Origin: Rhizobium leguminosarum
GTDB taxonomy: Bacteria; Pseudomonadota; Alphaproteobacteria; Rhizobiales; Rhizobiaceae
Reading direction: 5' to 3'
DNA length: 64,000 nucleotides
Assembly: GCF_002953715.1 (NCBI RefSeq)
Contig: NZ_CP025012.1
Span: 2,728,001-2,792,000, forward strand
Below, in pieces: positions 35,848 through 43,661 of the stretch. Position 1 is the first letter of the stretch; the number at the start of each line of letters is the position of its first letter. Under the pieces are notes generated by a model, which was not told where the DNA came from, did not search any database, and saw only the letters and a program-made list of their open reading frames with translations. The translations under genes were made by a program, and so were the position numbers.

Positions 35848-36966
35848 TCAGTCCCCCGGCAGGGTGAAGACCGCGCAAGGGTCGGCGATGCCGCGCAAGG
35901 TGTGCTCTCCGAGCGGCATCAGGGTCGCCGCGGTATTCGCCGCCACCGCGCCCGAGATTAGCACGCTTCGGCCGAGCGGCTTACACAGCCCTTCCAGCCG
36001 GCTGACCAGATTGACGGCGGAGCCGATGGCGGTAAAGTCCAGCCGGTCGGCAGCGCCGATATTGCCCCACAGGATCTCGCCGAAATGCAATGCTGCGCCG
36101 AAGGGCAGCGGTGCCAGCCCCTGCGCCTGGCGCACCTGATCGAGATGGGCCATGCCGGCGCGGCTGGCGGCGACCGCGCGCAGCGCGGCCTCGCAGGCCT
36201 CGCGATCCCCTCGGGCTGCGTCGCCCTCGCTCGACGTAGCCGTGACCGGAAAGATCGCAAGCACGCCGTCGCCGATGAACTTCAGCACCTCGCCCCCGAA
36301 GGCATGCACGGCGCCTGCGACACGGTCGAACCAGGCATCCAGTGCGGTGATCATCAGGTGAGGCTCGGTCACTTCGGAGAGCGCGGTGAAGTCGCGCAGA
36401 TCGGCGCAGAGAAGGGCTGCGCGGATGGTCTCGCCGGTGCCGCGGGCAAGCGCGCCGGCCTGCACCCGGGCAGCGCTGCGCCGGCCGAGATAGGCTTCAA
36501 GCAGCGCGGCCCGCGCCTCCCGCGCCGCCAAGGCGGCAAGCGGGGCTGCGGAAAAACGCGCGACTTCGTGCAGCAGGCCAGCCTCGGCCGGGCCGAATGC
36601 GCTGCCCCCTGCCCCGTTTGCAACCCCTGCCCAGCCGAGCAGCGGGCTGTCCAATGCCTGATTATCCCCCGCAGGCCCGATCCTGGCCTCCCATACCGGC
36701 CCGAGCCCGGCCAGCCACTCGCGCCCAGCCTCGCTCTGCGGCGCCGCGGCAAAGGCCAAAGCCTCGATGACAGCACCAGTCTCGGCCCGCCACAGCCAGG
36801 TGCGCCGCGCGATGATTGGATGCGGCACCGAAAGTGTCAGCGCGCCGCCGGAAATCGGCAGGCCATCCGCCAGCAGCCGGCGCCCGAGCTCGGCGAGAAA
36901 CCGTTCGGGACCAGACGAGGCGCCGGCCTCGTCAACCAGCCAGGCAAGGGGGGATGGCAGATCCAT
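35848..36966 (-). CDS. Class III nucleotide cyclase, soluble
   Basis: 372-residue protein without membrane segments. The C-terminal half (about 185-372) is the cyclase domain: LLCADLRDFTALSEV (first metal Asp), VLKFIGDGVLAIFP (second Asp and the adenine-site Lys region) and FTAIGSAVNLVSRLEG. The N-terminal 180 residues, rich in Ala and Gly, show no named domain. Codons and composition match the neighbours. It is upstream of the HTH-MFS pair (72 bp) but its own operator is not evident. ATP is the most likely substrate. Confidence 0.85.
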   Translation of the reverse strand: MDLPSPLAWLVDEAGASSGPERFLAELGRRLLADGLPISGGALTLSVPHPIIARRTWLWRAETGAVIEALAFAAAPQSEAGREWLAGLGPVWEARIGPAGDNQALDSPLLGWAGVANGAGGSAFGPAEAGLLHEVARFSAAPLAALAAREARAALLEAYLGRRSAARVQAGALARGTGETIRAALLCADLRDFTALSEVTEPHLMITALDAWFDRVAGAVHAFGGEVLKFIGDGVLAIFPVTATSSEGDAARGDREACEAALRAVAASRAGMAHLDQVRQAQGLAPLPFGAALHFGEILWGNIGAADRLDFTAIGSAVNLVSRLEGLCKPLGRSVLISGAVAANTAATLMPLGEHTLRGIADPCAVFTLPGD

Positions 36967-37008
36967 AGCTTAACATCGCACGCTCGCCGGGGCGGCCGCA
37001 AGGACATC

Positions 37009-37097
37009 CCCGGAATGACCGCTTGCGGTCATTCCGGGTTCGACAAGCCGATATCCCGCCTGTCCTCACGGACATCCCGCGGGTGTCCGTGAGGACA
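37009..37097. repeat. Tandem pair of perfect hairpins
   Basis: Hairpin one: CCCGGAATGACCGC (37009-37022) and its complement (37025-37038), two-base loop. Hairpin two: TGTCCTCACGGACA (37061-37074) and its complement (37084-37097), 9-base loop. They lie just upstream of the cyclase start and have no T-runs. CATTCCGGG-type palindromes are common intergenic elements in Rhizobiales. Confidence 0.65.
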
Positions 37098-37250
37098 TTC
37101 CCATCGACTCAACCTGCCCCCCCAAAAAGGACGTCCACTCCCTGTCGAAAAACCATTCGCAGTGGTGGAAAACAGAAAATAAACACTTTAAACTTGCGCG
37201 ACTTTAATTCCATTATAGGGCCGTTCGTCATCGTGTGATTGAGGGGTACG

Positions 37251-37475
37251 ATGGGCACGATATTCTGGCCGAAAGATCCGCTGGATGGGAATGACATGAC
37301 GCTGCTGACGTCGATCCTTCGGCGATGGTGCGAAAGGTATCAGGTCGAGCTGACGGCGGAGGAGAGCAGCCGCAAGGCGAAAGAACTCGTCGAATGGTTC
37401 GAATTCGGCGTCAAGGATCCCGTCGAGCTCGAGGAATTGATCGACGACAAGCACTGGCTGGTCAGCAGGATCTGA
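37251..37475 (+). CDS. Small acidic hypothetical protein, 74 residues
   Basis: ATG 37251 follows GAGGGG; the four codons before it from a TTG at 37239 are also open. The chain is helical with a VEWFEFGVKDPVELEELIDD segment rich in Glu and Asp and has no membrane part. The starting motif MGTIFWPKDPLDGNDMT and the CERYQVELTAEE stretch look conserved-type but no family is recognised. The upstream region is unusually AT-rich (about 37170-37235). Confidence 0.6.
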   Translation: MGTIFWPKDPLDGNDMTLLTSILRRWCERYQVELTAEESSRKAKELVEWFEFGVKDPVELEELIDDKHWLVSRI

Positions 37476-37590
37476 TCCTCTCGGGGAAATCGGGAAAACG
37501 CTGGCTGTCGGCGTCGGCGAAGCTGTTTCATGAGAAAAGGCCGGGCGAAAATCGCTCCGGCCTTCGTCCATCTACATCTAAGCGAGACCT

Positions 37591-37899
37591 TTAGTCATCA
37601 TCCCGCCAACGCCGGTCGCGATCCCAGCGCCTCTCATGGCGCCAGCGCGGGCCATCCCAATCCCGGTGACGCCGCTCCCAGCCCCAGCGGGGCGGACCAC
37701 CGTAGAAAGCTACCGGCGGCGGGCGTCTCCAGTTTCGCCGGCATTCACCCCAGCGCGTCAGATGCCATCCGCGACCGCAGGCGTAGTCGACCTTGGTGAC
37801 ATTGCTCTGAACAGTGATTGTCCCCATCGGCATCGCCTCAGCTGTGCCGATCGAGAGGCCGCCAACGAGCAAGGCGGCCGCGATAGAAAGTGCTTTCAT
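37591..37899 (-). CDS. Exported GCG-type Cys/Trp/Arg-rich small protein
   Basis: 102-residue protein with a Sec signal peptide (about 1-22, cleavage after AEA). The start at 37899 has GGAG six bases upstream; an upstream ATG (37911) is an alternative. Mature part: VDYACGRGWHLTRWGECRRN (two Cys, the prefix motif seen in the GCG_CRPN-type proteins), then a repetitive Arg/Trp/Asp tail (ERRHRDWDG, RRWDRDRRW). Such proteins are common and uncharacterised in rhizobia. Confidence 0.75.
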   Translation of the reverse strand: MKALSIAAALLVGGLSIGTAEAMPMGTITVQSNVTKVDYACGRGWHLTRWGECRRNWRRPPPVAFYGGPPRWGWERRHRDWDGPRWRHERRWDRDRRWRDDD

Positions 37900-37985
37900 C
37901 GAGAACTCCATTTTCAATCCAGCCGTCCCCACTTTATGGCCGCTAAATTGAACTGGAGATGAACTGCGTGTTCATGTTTGATGCC

Positions 37986-38098
37986 AGAGCATGGCGCCGA
38001 AAAGCATGAGCCGTTTTCGGACGACATCATGCTCTAACTCGTTAATTTAGAACAGGATTCAGATTTTAGGCCGACTCGACATAAAATCATCCTGTTCT
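37986..38098. repeat. RIME-like intergenic repeat, copy A
   Basis: 113-bp element made of two imperfect palindromes: AGAGCATGNNGCCGAAAA with TTTTCGGACGACATCATGCTCT-type arms, and AACAGGATT...TTTTAGGCC with AAAATCATCCTGTTCT. It is a near copy of 42655-42767. The size and two-palindrome layout match what is described for rhizobial RIME elements; sub-family not determined. Confidence 0.75.
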
Positions 38099-38131
38099 GT
38101 CAGCACGCAATCTCGAAGGCGGAAAAGCCGG

Positions 38132-38578
38132 CTACGTCCTGCCGTAAAAAGGGTCGGGACCTGGATTGCGCCCGGCGGCGACTTCGGTCAGCCGCCCGAG
38201 GTAATGCGCCCAGCCTTCCGCATGGCCGGCGCATTGATCGGCGCTGGGCAGGCCGCTATGGGTGAGCCGCAGCAGCGTTCCGCCGCCCTGCTCGATCAGG
38301 TCGATCTCGACCAGGCTCGACCCCGGCGGCACCACTTCGCTGCCGTCCCAGCCGAAGCTGTAGGCAAGGCGGTGAACCGGAACCACCTCACGAAACGAGC
38401 CGCGCGCAAAGCGGGCGCCGGTGACGTTGACGAGATAGAGCCCGCCGGGTTGCGGCTCGACCTGCGCTTCCGTTCCCATCCAGCGCAGGATCTTCTCCGG
38501 ATCGGTCATCAGCGCAAACACCGCAGCCGGCGGCGCGGCGATATGCGTCTCGCGGTGCACGACGAAAGATTCTGGCAT
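38132..38578 (-). CDS. SRPBCC/AHSA1-type START-fold protein
   Basis: 148-residue lipid- or ligand-binding fold protein. ATG 38578 after GGGAGAG opens MPESFVVHRETHIAAPPAAV; a longer frame from 38779 has no ribosome site. The pattern HIAAPPAAVFALMTDPEKIL, then LVEIDLIEQGGGTLLRLTHSGLP, and a terminal GWAHYLGRL are typical of the AHSA1 (Aha1-like) subfamily. Substrate unknown. The gene is followed by the RIME-like copy A and lies divergent to the riboswitch-controlled ribH. Confidence 0.85.
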   Translation of the reverse strand: MPESFVVHRETHIAAPPAAVFALMTDPEKILRWMGTEAQVEPQPGGLYLVNVTGARFARGSFREVVPVHRLAYSFGWDGSEVVPPGSSLVEIDLIEQGGGTLLRLTHSGLPSADQCAGHAEGWAHYLGRLTEVAAGRNPGPDPFYGRT

Positions 38579-38822
38579 CACTCTCTCCCATGGTTGCCAC
38601 GGCCCCGCGCAGGCGGAGACAGCGCGTCCTGTCTTGTCGTGGCATTCTGACCTGGATGTCCTCACAGAGAGCATGTAGGCGCAAGCCCCTCCTCCGCAAG
38701 AGGGATTGCCCATTGGCATCGGCGAACGAGCGAAATCGCCGCTTGCGGAGCCCTGATCCAGCCCCGGCCGCGAAAGCATTTCGACCTATTGCCAGCCCGT
38801 CACCTTCCCCCTATTGTTCGCG

Positions 38823-38992
38823 CCGTTCTCAGGGCGGGGTGAAAGTCCCTACCGGCGGTATGCAATTTTGATTGCCAGCCCGCGAGCGCCTTCTCAGGAA
38901 GGGTCAGCAGATCAGGTGAGATGCCTGAGCCGACGGTCATAGTCCGGATGAAAGAGAACGTGCGTTCCTGCCGCCCTTGCGGCTGTCGGGAA
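38823..38992 (+). promoter_or_regulatory. FMN riboswitch (RFN element) upstream of ribH
   Basis: The conserved blocks are all present in order: TCTCAGGGCGGGGTGAAAGT, CCCTACCGGCGGT, AGCCCGCGAGCG, GGTCAGCAGATCAGGTG, GAGCCGACGGTCATAGTCC and GAAAGAGAAC (about 38828-38960). A hairpin with arms GTTCC/GGAAC and GCCGC/GCGGC (38964-38992) follows and is the likely expression platform. No T-run was found, which favours control of translation of the GTG-started ribH, but this was not proven. High FMN should switch the gene off. Confidence 0.92.
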
Positions 38993-39041
38993 CGTTCGTG
39001 ATCGCCTTGGGTGATGTGTCTGTTCGCCAAAGGAGATTACC

Positions 39042-39476
39042 GTGACACCCACCCGCTACGCCTTCGTCAAAGCCAGCTGGCACGCCGACATCGTCGACCG
39101 CGCCCTTGATGGCTTCTACCAGCTCGTTCCGCCCGAGCAGGTCGACGTGTTCGATGTTCCCGGCGCATTCGAGATGCCGCTGCTTTCCCGCGATCTTGCG
39201 GCAACCGGGCGTTACGGCGCCGTCATTGCCGCGGCCTTCGTCGTCGACGGCGGAATCTACCGCCACGAATTCGTCGCCCAGGCCGTTGTCGATGGGCTGA
39301 TGCGCGCCGGCATGGATACGGGCGTGCCGGTACTGTCGGTGTCACTGACGCCGCATCAGTATCAGGAAACCGAGCACCACAAGCAGATCTACCGCGCGCA
39401 CTTCGTCGAGAAAGGCCGTGAAGCGGCAAAAGCGGCTCTGACGATCGGGAAAACGCGCGCCGCTCTTGCCGCGTAG
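39042..39476 (+). CDS. ribH: 6,7-dimethyl-8-ribityllumazine synthase, type II (RibH2-like)
   Basis: Penultimate enzyme of riboflavin synthesis, 144 residues. GTG start (39042) follows AGGAG. RYAFVKASWHADIVDRAL, FDVPGAFEMPL, VDGGIYRHEFVA and SVSLTPHQYQETEHH match the Brucella-type RibH2 enzyme, whose pattern is close. It is an orphan, away from ribD/ribE/ribB, and sits under an FMN riboswitch. Rhizobia often carry a second lumazine synthase; whether this one has a special role is not shown here. Confidence 0.92.
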   Translation: MTPTRYAFVKASWHADIVDRALDGFYQLVPPEQVDVFDVPGAFEMPLLSRDLAATGRYGAVIAAAFVVDGGIYRHEFVAQAVVDGLMRAGMDTGVPVLSVSLTPHQYQETEHHKQIYRAHFVEKGREAAKAALTIGKTRAALAA

Positions 39477-39651
39477 TCAGCGGTTCGACGAACAGAAGAC
39501 GGCGGGAACAGTCCCGCCGCTTCGATACAAATCCGCTACACGGGCCAAATCAGACAGAATAATTGATTCGACGGCCTCCCCGCGCTGTGGTCCACTGGCC
39601 ACTGACATGTATCGCCATTCTTAACGCATCCAAAACCCCAAGGAGCTGAAG

Positions 39652-40341
39652 ATGAGCAATGCAATGCGCAGTGAACCCCCAATTGAAAATTCGAGAACAC
39701 GGCCCGTCGACACCAAGCTCGAGGTGGTCGTCATCCCCGTTTCCGACGTCGACCGCGCCAAACGTTTTTACGACGGCCTGGGCTGGCGGCTCGACGCCGA
39801 CTTCGCCAATGATGCCGATTTCCGTGTAATCCAGTTTACCCCGCCCGGCTCCGGCTGCGCGATCATCTTCGGCAAGAACGTCACCGCAGCAGCCCCCGGT
39901 TCCGCCCAGGGGCTCTACCTGATCGTCTCCGACATCGAGGCCGCCCGCCGCGATCTTATCGCCCGCGGCATCGAGGTCAGCGAAGTGTTCCATGACGCTG
40001 CCGGCGTCTATGCCGGCAAGGACGAACCCTATCTGTTCGGGCGACTGCGGATCGCTGGCCGCGATCCCGATCACCGCAGCTATCGCTCCTTCGCCTCATT
40101 CAAGGATCCCGACGGCAACGGCTGGCTGTTCCAGGAAGTCACCACGCGGCTGCCGGGGCGCATCGACGCCGACGAGACCAAATTCACGACGTCGACCGAG
40201 CTTGCGTCAGCACTGCGCCGTGCGGCAACCGCCCACGGTGAACACGAGAAGCGAAACGGCGGCAAGCACGACGAGGGCTGGCCGGACTGGTACGCCGAAT
40301 ACATGGTCAGCGAACAGGCCGGCAAGCAGCTGCCCTTATAG
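39652..40341 (+). CDS. VOC (glyoxalase-fold) protein with a C-terminal extension
   Basis: 229 residues; start ATG 39652 follows AGGAG. One vicinal-oxygen-chelate domain is clear: KLEVVVIPVSDVDRAKRFYD (about 22-41), GLYLIVSDIEAARRDLIARG, and SYRSFASFKDPDGNGWLFQE (about 142-161) with metal-type His/Glu positions. The last 65 residues (DETKFTTSTELASALRRAAT and GWPDWYAEYMV) are outside the domain and resemble a small tail seen in a family of bacterial VOC proteins. Substrate unknown. Confidence 0.82.
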   Translation: MSNAMRSEPPIENSRTRPVDTKLEVVVIPVSDVDRAKRFYDGLGWRLDADFANDADFRVIQFTPPGSGCAIIFGKNVTAAAPGSAQGLYLIVSDIEAARRDLIARGIEVSEVFHDAAGVYAGKDEPYLFGRLRIAGRDPDHRSYRSFASFKDPDGNGWLFQEVTTRLPGRIDADETKFTTSTELASALRRAATAHGEHEKRNGGKHDEGWPDWYAEYMVSEQAGKQLPL

Positions 40342-40483
40342 GTAAAGGCGGCGACATCCTCTGAGAACCAAGGCGTTTCCGTATGGCGCGCCATACCGAA
40401 ACGCCTCCTCGTGTCTCTGCCTCACCAATCTCACCGATCTCCTTGCCGACGTCAGGTCGAGGACCGGGATCCGCCAGACGCGG

Positions 40484-41368
40484 TTATTGAGATGTGGAAG
40501 ACATCTGCGACCTTATCCAATCGGAAAATGCGAGCATGGCTGCTGTTGGCGGCCTTGATTGAAGTCGGGTCAACCAATAGCTCCCCAATGATATGGTCGT
40601 GGGAAAAGGCTGTCTTATAGCCCCTGATGACAGATGCCTGGCAAACATTGACGGTGGCGCCAGAGCGATTCCCAGTCCCTGCAGAGCCGCCTCCATCATG
40701 GCGACGGAAGAGTCGAAAACGATACCTGCGTTGACCTGCGTCGCCGGAGGAACATCCGCTGCCTCGAACCAGGTACTCCACTCGTCCGCCCTGTAGCTCC
40801 GCAAAAGCGTCGCCTCGACCAGGTCAGCAGGCGATCTTAAACGATCCGCCAGTTTGGGGATGCACAGAGGTGAAAGCGGAGCGTCGAACAGACGCAGCGC
40901 TTCTGTGCCATGCCAGGAGCCGCTGCCGAAGCGAATGGCAAAGTCCAGTCCCTCAGCGGCCATGTCGACGCGATTGTTGTTTGTCGAAATGCGCACATCG
41001 ATGAACGGATGCTGCTGTTGAAAATCTAAAAGCCTTGGCAACAACCAGCCGACAGCAAACGTTCCAACCACGCCCAAAAACAGCAATTCCCGAACCTGCC
41101 CGGCTTCAATCCTGTCCAGCGTGACCGCCATTTGATCGAAGGAATTGGTCAAGGTCGGCAAAAGAGCTTCGCCTTCCGCGGTGATTTTCAAGCCTCTCGG
41201 GAGGCGCTGGAAAAGGGCAACCCCCAATCGCTTCTCCAGGCTTTTCACCTGCTGGCTTACAGCGGCCTGGGTAACGCAAAGCTCGATCGCGGCGCGGGTG
41301 AAGCTGAGATGTCTCGCCGAAGCCTCGAAGGCCCGCAAACCATTCAAAGGGAGGAATTGCCGAACCAT
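40484..41368 (-). CDS. ampR: AmpR, LysR-type regulator of the beta-lactamase
   Basis: 294-residue LysR protein closely matching AmpR throughout: N-terminal FLPLNGLRAFEASARHLSF, the HTH VTQAAVSQQVKSLEKRL, then GVVGTFAVGWLLPRL, STNNNRVDMAAEGLDFAIR and LGSYWLTRLQSRP. These are the well-known AmpR signatures. AmpR senses cell-wall muropeptides and activates ampC. The divergent ampC lies 122 bp away and a 14-bp palindrome sits between them. Induction by beta-lactams is expected from the family, not shown. Confidence 0.9.
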   Translation of the reverse strand: MVRQFLPLNGLRAFEASARHLSFTRAAIELCVTQAAVSQQVKSLEKRLGVALFQRLPRGLKITAEGEALLPTLTNSFDQMAVTLDRIEAGQVRELLFLGVVGTFAVGWLLPRLLDFQQQHPFIDVRISTNNNRVDMAAEGLDFAIRFGSGSWHGTEALRLFDAPLSPLCIPKLADRLRSPADLVEATLLRSYRADEWSTWFEAADVPPATQVNAGIVFDSSVAMMEAALQGLGIALAPPSMFARHLSSGAIRQPFPTTISLGSYWLTRLQSRPPTAAMLAFSDWIRSQMSSTSQ

Positions 41369-41410
41369 CTTAGCCCTAGATTTTCTTTTATCTCCTCCGA
41401 GATATCATCG

Positions 41411-41424
41411 TTTGCGGCCGCAAA
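41411..41424. promoter_or_regulatory. Candidate AmpR operator palindrome
   Basis: TTTGCGGCCGCAAA is a perfect 14-bp palindrome in the ampR-ampC gap, containing the LysR T-N11-A pattern. It is 42 bp upstream of ampR and 66 bp upstream of ampC. Binding is inferred. Confidence 0.55.
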
Positions 41425-41490
41425 ACAGTGCCATTAAATGCCGTCCTCATGCGCTCCAGCGCTGACTAAGCTGCTTCTAGAGGATCAAAA

Positions 41491-42648
41491 ATGAAGCGTG
41501 ATTGGATAGGAATTTTATCGGCGGCCCTGGTCGCGACATGCATCTCCACAAATGGCTTTGCGGCTGACGAGCTGAAACTGAAAGCCATCTCGGACAGCGC
41601 GATCAAACCGGCCATGGATAAATACGGCATCCCGGGCATGGCCGTTGCTATCACCGTTGACGGAGAGGATCACATCTTCAACTACGGCACCGTGTCGAAG
41701 GACACCGACAAGCCCGTCACTGCGGCCACCATGTTCGAACTCGGGTCAATCAGCAAAACGTTTACAGTGACCCTCACATCCTATGCTGAGGTGACCGGCC
41801 GACTTTCGCTGTCGGATAAGGCAAGCAAATATCTTCCATCGATGAAGGGAAAGCCGTTCGGCGATGTCACGCTGATGAATTTGGGCACGCACACGGCTGG
41901 CGGATTTCCGCTGCAAGTTCCCGATGACGTCAAAACCGAAAAACAACTGATCGACTATTTTGAAGCCTGGCGTCCTTCACACGAGGCTGGAACTCATCGA
42001 ACTTACGCCAATCCAGGCATTGGGATGCTTGGCTATATAACGGCGAAAAGCATGGGAGATGGTTTCGTTGCCTTGATGGAAGGCAAATTGTTTCCCTCCC
42101 TTGGATTGAAAAGCACGTTTATTGATGTGCCGAAATCGCGGATGGCCGACTATGCCCAAGGCTACAAGCGAAGCGGTGAGCCGGCTCGCATGACACCTGC
42201 CATTCTTTCGTCCGAGGCCTATGGAGTGAAATCCACAGCAAGCGACATGATCCGGTTCATCGACGCGAACATGGGTCTGATCGAGCTGAACGAGAAGCTC
42301 CAGCAGGCGATCACGAATACGCACAGGGAATACTTCGATGTCGGCGCAATGACCCAAGACCTTATTTGGGAGCAGTATTCCTATCCCGCGACGCTGACGA
42401 CGTTGATGGAAAACAATTCCAGCGCGATGCTGAAGACCATTCCCGTCAAGCAACTGACGCCCGCAATGGAACCCCGCGACGACGTATGGATCAATAAAAC
42501 CGGCTCAACGAATGGTTTCGGCGCATATGTCGCGTTCATCCCGAAAGAGCGAGTTGGCATCGTCATCTTGGCCAATAAAAACTATCCCAACGAGGATCGC
42601 GTCTCTGCCGCTTACCAAATACTGACTGATATAACTTCGGCGCGCTGA
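41491..42648 (+). CDS. ampC: Class C beta-lactamase (AmpC type)
   Basis: 385-residue periplasmic serine beta-lactamase. A Sec signal (about residues 1-25, ending GFA|ADE) leads to the active site: Ser86-x-x-Lys89 in GSISKTF, Tyr172-Ala-Asn174 in TYANPG, and Lys336-Thr-Gly in INKTGST. These are the three class C motifs. ATG 41491 is preceded by a short AGAGGA. Divergent from ampR, so it should be inducible. A RIME-like repeat begins just after the stop. Class C is the best fit; close relatives are the penicillin-binding and esterase EstB proteins. Confidence 0.92.
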   Translation: MKRDWIGILSAALVATCISTNGFAADELKLKAISDSAIKPAMDKYGIPGMAVAITVDGEDHIFNYGTVSKDTDKPVTAATMFELGSISKTFTVTLTSYAEVTGRLSLSDKASKYLPSMKGKPFGDVTLMNLGTHTAGGFPLQVPDDVKTEKQLIDYFEAWRPSHEAGTHRTYANPGIGMLGYITAKSMGDGFVALMEGKLFPSLGLKSTFIDVPKSRMADYAQGYKRSGEPARMTPAILSSEAYGVKSTASDMIRFIDANMGLIELNEKLQQAITNTHREYFDVGAMTQDLIWEQYSYPATLTTLMENNSSAMLKTIPVKQLTPAMEPRDDVWINKTGSTNGFGAYVAFIPKERVGIVILANKNYPNEDRVSAAYQILTDITSAR

Positions 42649-42654
42649 CCCGGT

Positions 42655-42767
42655 AGAGCATGATGCCGAAAAGTGTGCGCGGTTTTCGGACGACATCGTG
42701 CTCTAACTATGTAATTCAGAACAGGATTGAGATTTTAGGCCGACCCGGCCTAAAATCATCCTGTTCT
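42655..42767. repeat. RIME-like intergenic repeat, copy B
   Basis: 113-bp element, near-identical in layout and much of its sequence to copy A (37986-38098), with palindromes AGAGCATGATGCCGAAAA/TTTTCGGACGACATCGTGCTCT-type and AACAGGATTGAGATTTTAGG/CCTAAAATCATCCTGTTCT-type. It fills the space between the convergent ampC and DUF1194 genes. Confidence 0.78.
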
Positions 42768-42771
42768 GGCA

Positions 42772-43548
42772 TCAGCGGTCGAAGATGTCTCGCCACTGCT
42801 TCTCACCGATCAGGCAGTCAGTGCCCGCCTCAGCGCCGGCGATCTTCTGCACCATCGCCGGCTGGGAAAGGTCGCTGATCTCCAGCACCAGCTTGCGGCG
42901 CACGGCAACGGCGAAATCCTCGATCTTGCGGACCGGCAGCACGAAGGCGCCGGGACCGCCGATCACGCAATCCGCATAATATTTGTCGAGCCCGTTGGGC
43001 GCATCGGAGGGCCGCAGCATGATGGCGAGGCCGTTGATGATCATGCCTGCTTCCACCGCCTTGTCGCGGGCGGGGGTGACGGGATCGCCGGAATTGTTCG
43101 GCCCATCGCCGGAGACATCGATCACCTGCCGCCTGGACTGAAAGGGACTGGAAACGATCATGCTGGCGCCCTGGGCGATCGCGGTGGAGATCGATGTGCG
43201 CCGTTGCGTGGCAATCGGTCGGGCTTCGAGCTTGTCGGCAAAAGCGATCGCATCCCCTTCGGTCTCGATCACCTGCCAGTCGATCACGGAATCCTGGACG
43301 ACATAGCCTGCCCATTCGAAATAGCTGATGGCGATGCGGCCGGTCAGCCCGCCCTTCACCGCGTCGATGAATTCCTTGTGCTTGAGCGCCTCGACATAAC
43401 CTTCGCGCTGGATGCCGATCTCCTCGAAATCCATTGACCGCGAGGTGTCGACGGCAAGCACGAGGGTCACGTCGACCTCGCTTCCGCCCGCCTGCGCGGC
43501 CGGGGTAATACCTGTAAGCCCCATAAGCACCGCAAGTGTCGTCAGCAT
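42772..43548 (-). CDS. DUF1194 exported VWA-like protein
   Basis: 258-residue exported protein of the DUF1194 family, a von Willebrand A-like fold. Signal peptide about 1-22 (MLTTLAVLMGLTGITPAAQA). The MIDAS start DTSRSM (about 34-39) follows, with further segments QRRTSISTAIAQGASMI and VIDVSGDGPNNSGDP that complete the metal site. A longer start (43593) adds 15 residues. Role unknown; often encoded alone in rhizobia. Confidence 0.85.
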   Translation of the reverse strand: MLTTLAVLMGLTGITPAAQAGGSEVDVTLVLAVDTSRSMDFEEIGIQREGYVEALKHKEFIDAVKGGLTGRIAISYFEWAGYVVQDSVIDWQVIETEGDAIAFADKLEARPIATQRRTSISTAIAQGASMIVSSPFQSRRQVIDVSGDGPNNSGDPVTPARDKAVEAGMIINGLAIMLRPSDAPNGLDKYYADCVIGGPGAFVLPVRKIEDFAVAVRRKLVLEISDLSQPAMVQKIAGAEAGTDCLIGEKQWRDIFDR

Positions 43549-43661
43549 TGGCCATCCAATCCCTGCGCCATCCAAGCCAGCAAACTCTAACACAGCTTGG
43601 CCGACGCAGGATGCTCGCCCGCGCGCACGGCTTCAATTTTCGGTGATGGATTGGAAGGCCT

